Part shown: piece after piece, positions 62,606-64,000 of the stretch
How positions within the stretch are numbered: position 1 is the first letter of the stretch
Layout of the letters: each line of letters starts with the position of its first letter
Position numbers and translations under genes: made by a program
From: Halobaculum gomorrense
Lineage (GTDB): Archaea; Halobacteriota; Halobacteria; Halobacteriales; Haloferacaceae
Length of the DNA: 64,000 bases
Direction of reading: 5' to 3'
NCBI RefSeq assembly: GCF_900129775.1
Contig: NZ_FQWV01000002.1
Coordinates: 186,001-250,000 of the forward strand
Notes under the pieces: generated by a model
Database searches by the model: none
The model's input: the letters and a program-made list of their open reading frames with translations, nothing else
Told to the model about the DNA's origin: nothing

Positions 62606-63241
62606 TCACAGCGCGTCCGACAGCCACGCTCCGACCGCGTCGCCGACCTTCCCCGCCTGGCCGACGAAGAAGTGGTCGGCAGACCACTCCACCGTCTCGA
62701 CCCCCAGTTCCCGCGCGCGTTCGACGACGGGCTTCCAGTCGGCAGTGTCGTCGCGGGTCGCGTACACCACCTGCGTGGGACAGTCGATGTCCTCCAGCGC
62801 CGCGACGGCGTCCAGATCGGAGGCGATCCGTGCCGTGGGCGCGAGCGCCGAAACGGCGTCCACGTCGCCCTCGCTCGCTCCGCTCTCGCTGGCGACGAGC
62901 AGCGCGAGCGTCCCCCCGAAGCTGAAGCCGAACAGGCCGACGCGGTCGTACCGTTCGCGCGCCCATGCGACGGCGTTGCGTGCGTCGGCGCGCTCGCCGT
63001 ACCCTCCGTCCCAGTCGCCGTAGTCGAACCGGAAGCAGTCGACGCCGCCGGCGGTGAGTGCCGACGAGACCGCGCGGAGCCGCTCGTCGCCGCGGTGGCC
63101 GCGGTGCTGCGGATGTGGCGGGCACGCGACGACGCAGGCGTCGGCGTCGCTCGCCGTCGAGGCCGCGCCTCGCTTGGCCTCGCTCGTACGGTCCAGCGAC
63201 CCCCGAACGTCGCGGCCGCCGGGGACGAGTACGTCGGTCAC
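62606..63241 (-). CDS. Alpha/beta hydrolase, dienelactone hydrolase-like
   Basis: The 211-residue protein has the nucleophile elbow GFSFGGTLAL, HPQHRGHRGD near the N-terminus, and His in SADHFFVGQ with Asp in ATRDD, a probable catalytic triad. It belongs to the small hydrolases like those near CsrA-type stress genes; substrate unknown. The start at GTG 63241 avoids overlap with the PspA promoter; an ATG at 63322 would cross it. Confidence 0.75.
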   Translation of the reverse strand: MTDVLVPGGRDVRGSLDRTSEAKRGAASTASDADACVVACPPHPQHRGHRGDERLRAVSSALTAGGVDCFRFDYGDWDGGYGERADARNAVAWARERYDRVGLFGFSFGGTLALLVASESGASEGDVDAVSALAPTARIASDLDAVAALEDIDCPTQVVYATRDDTADWKPVVERARELGVETVEWSADHFFVGQAGKVGDAVGAWLSDAL

Positions 63242-63302
63242 GCCGTCGCCCTCGCTCGCGCGGGTGAAAATGGTAGCGGGTGGCGTCTTCTCGGCCGGGT
63301 GA

Positions 63303-63311
63303 GATTTATAC
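63303..63311 (+). promoter_or_regulatory. TATA box of the PspA gene
   Basis: GATTTATAC about 25-30 bases before the ATG at 63335 is in the position of an archaeal TATA box and fits a leaderless mRNA. Confidence 0.65.
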
Positions 63312-63334
63312 GGCCAGTTCACCTACTTCGGGTT

Positions 63335-64000
63335 ATGGGTATCCTCTCGCGCACCTCCTACGTCATCCGCTCGAAGATCAATTTGATCCTCAACCGAGCG
63401 GAGGACCCGACGGAGACGCTCGACTACAGCTACGAACAGATGCGCGACGAGCTGCAGGATGTCAAGCAGGGCATCGCCGACCTGACGACCCAGAAGAAGC
63501 GCCTCGAGATCCAGAAGCGCCGACTGGAAGAGAACGTCGAGAAGCACAACGAGCAGGCGCGAGAGGCCGTCCAGCAGGACCGCGACGACCTCGCGCGAAA
63601 GGCGCTGGAAAAGAAGAAGTCGAAGATGAACCAGATCGAGGACTTGGAGTCGCAGATCGCCGAGCTGCAGAACACCCAGGATCAGCTCGTCGATAAGAAA
63701 GATGAGCTCCAGGGTCGCATCGAGGAGTTCAAGACAAAAAAGGAGACGATGAAGGCGCGCTACGAGGCCGCCGAGGCGTCGACGAGGGTGTCGGAGGCGA
63801 TGTCGGGCGTCGGCGACGAGATGGAAGACGTCGGGCGCGCGATCGAGCGCGCCGAGGACCGCACCGAGGAGATGGAGGCGCGCTCGCAGGCGATGGACGA
63901 ACTGCAAGACTCTGGCGCGTTCGACGACGCGCTCTCCGACGAGGACGAGATCGACCGGGAACTGGAGTCCGGGCGAACCGACCGCGAGGTCGACGCCGAG
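63335..64000 (+). CDS. pspA: PspA/IM30 (Vipp1) family membrane stress protein, partial
   Basis: The visible 222 residues form the long helical coiled coil of PspA/IM30 (MGILSRTSYVIRSKINLILNRAEDPTETLDYSYEQM, then KKRLEIQKRRLEENVEKHNEQA), which assembles on stressed membranes. The C-terminal part is Asp/Glu-rich and the frame is still open at the right edge. The ATG at 63335 follows a clear TATA box. Confidence 0.9.
   Translation, partial: MGILSRTSYVIRSKINLILNRAEDPTETLDYSYEQMRDELQDVKQGIADLTTQKKRLEIQKRRLEENVEKHNEQAREAVQQDRDDLARKALEKKKSKMNQIEDLESQIAELQNTQDQLVDKKDELQGRIEEFKTKKETMKARYEAAEASTRVSEAMSGVGDEMEDVGRAIERAEDRTEEMEARSQAMDELQDSGAFDDALSDEDEIDRELESGRTDREVDAE

Noticed and set aside
62877-62887. 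Another copy of the TCGCTCCGCTC loop word
   Set aside because: It lies inside the alpha/beta hydrolase gene and has no complementary flanking arms, so it is not a member of the hairpin family.
1-64000. CRISPR arrays, rRNA and tRNA genes
   Set aside because: No regular spaced direct repeats, no conserved rRNA stretches and no tRNA-like cloverleaf were seen by reading; a tRNA scan would be decisive.

Overview
The window is about 64 kb of high-GC archaeal chromosome from a halophilic archaeon (class Halobacteria; genus not determinable by reading alone). The signs are acidic predicted proteins rich in Asp and Glu, twin-arginine signals on exported proteins, TATA boxes about 25-30 bases before start codons (leaderless-type promoters), archaeal-only translation factors (aIF-2beta, aIF5A, transcription factor S), an archaeosine enzyme, a coenzyme F420 enzyme and a sensory rhodopsin with its transducer. 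No rRNA, tRNA, CRISPR array or complete insertion sequence was recognised.

Layout. 1-7.6 kb: a formate dehydrogenase-N-like operon (Tat-exported molybdopterin subunit, four-cluster ferredoxin, two-helix membrane protein, cytochrome b) divergent from a large multi-cluster HdrA/MvhD-like iron-sulfur protein that leaves the window on the left. 7.6-17.4 kb: small hypothetical and zinc-finger genes, cofH, an FAD-linked lactate/glycolate dehydrogenase, the purine genes purC, purU, purS and purQ, the archaeosine radical SAM enzyme and a VanZ-like protein. 17.4-24.3 kb: an aldehyde ferredoxin oxidoreductase, a hairpin-rich gap, a frameshifted MFS transporter, azlCD and a MoaD-like fusion. 24.3-27.6 kb: haem/sirohaem genes (fused siroheme decarboxylase, sirC-type dehydrogenase, hemA). 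27.6-40 kb: mixed housekeeping genes (pterin dehydratase, HAD, a Rieske fusion, carA with an Lrp regulator, PHP hydrolase, a frameshifted diacylglycerol kinase-like gene, idi, JAMM peptidase, SDR, aIF5A, agmatinase, Nif3). 40.2-43.2 kb: phototaxis transducer plus sensory rhodopsin. 43.3-52 kb: deoxyhypusine synthase, an ATP-grasp enzyme, a frameshifted aminopropyltransferase-like membrane protein, then a less GC-rich accessory stretch with a lipoprotein and C1q-like protein pair, a zinc ribbon, a cold-shock protein and a broken DUF4397 gene. 52-64 kb: translation GTPase, aIF-2beta, MsrB, aldo-keto reductase, HAD, FAD oxidoreductase, beta-RFA-P synthase, a KaiC-like protein with a degenerate Walker A, coiled-coil zinc-ribbon protein, TFS, alpha/beta hydrolase and PspA (cut by the right edge).

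How genes work together. aIF5A, agmatinase and deoxyhypusine synthase form a functional set for lysine modification of aIF5A; the haem genes form a contiguous pathway segment; purS and purQ are translationally coupled, as are transducer and rhodopsin, and the formate dehydrogenase subunits. Four genes carry apparent single-base frameshifts, some in or beside short homopolymers, so part of the apparent pseudogenisation may be sequencing error.
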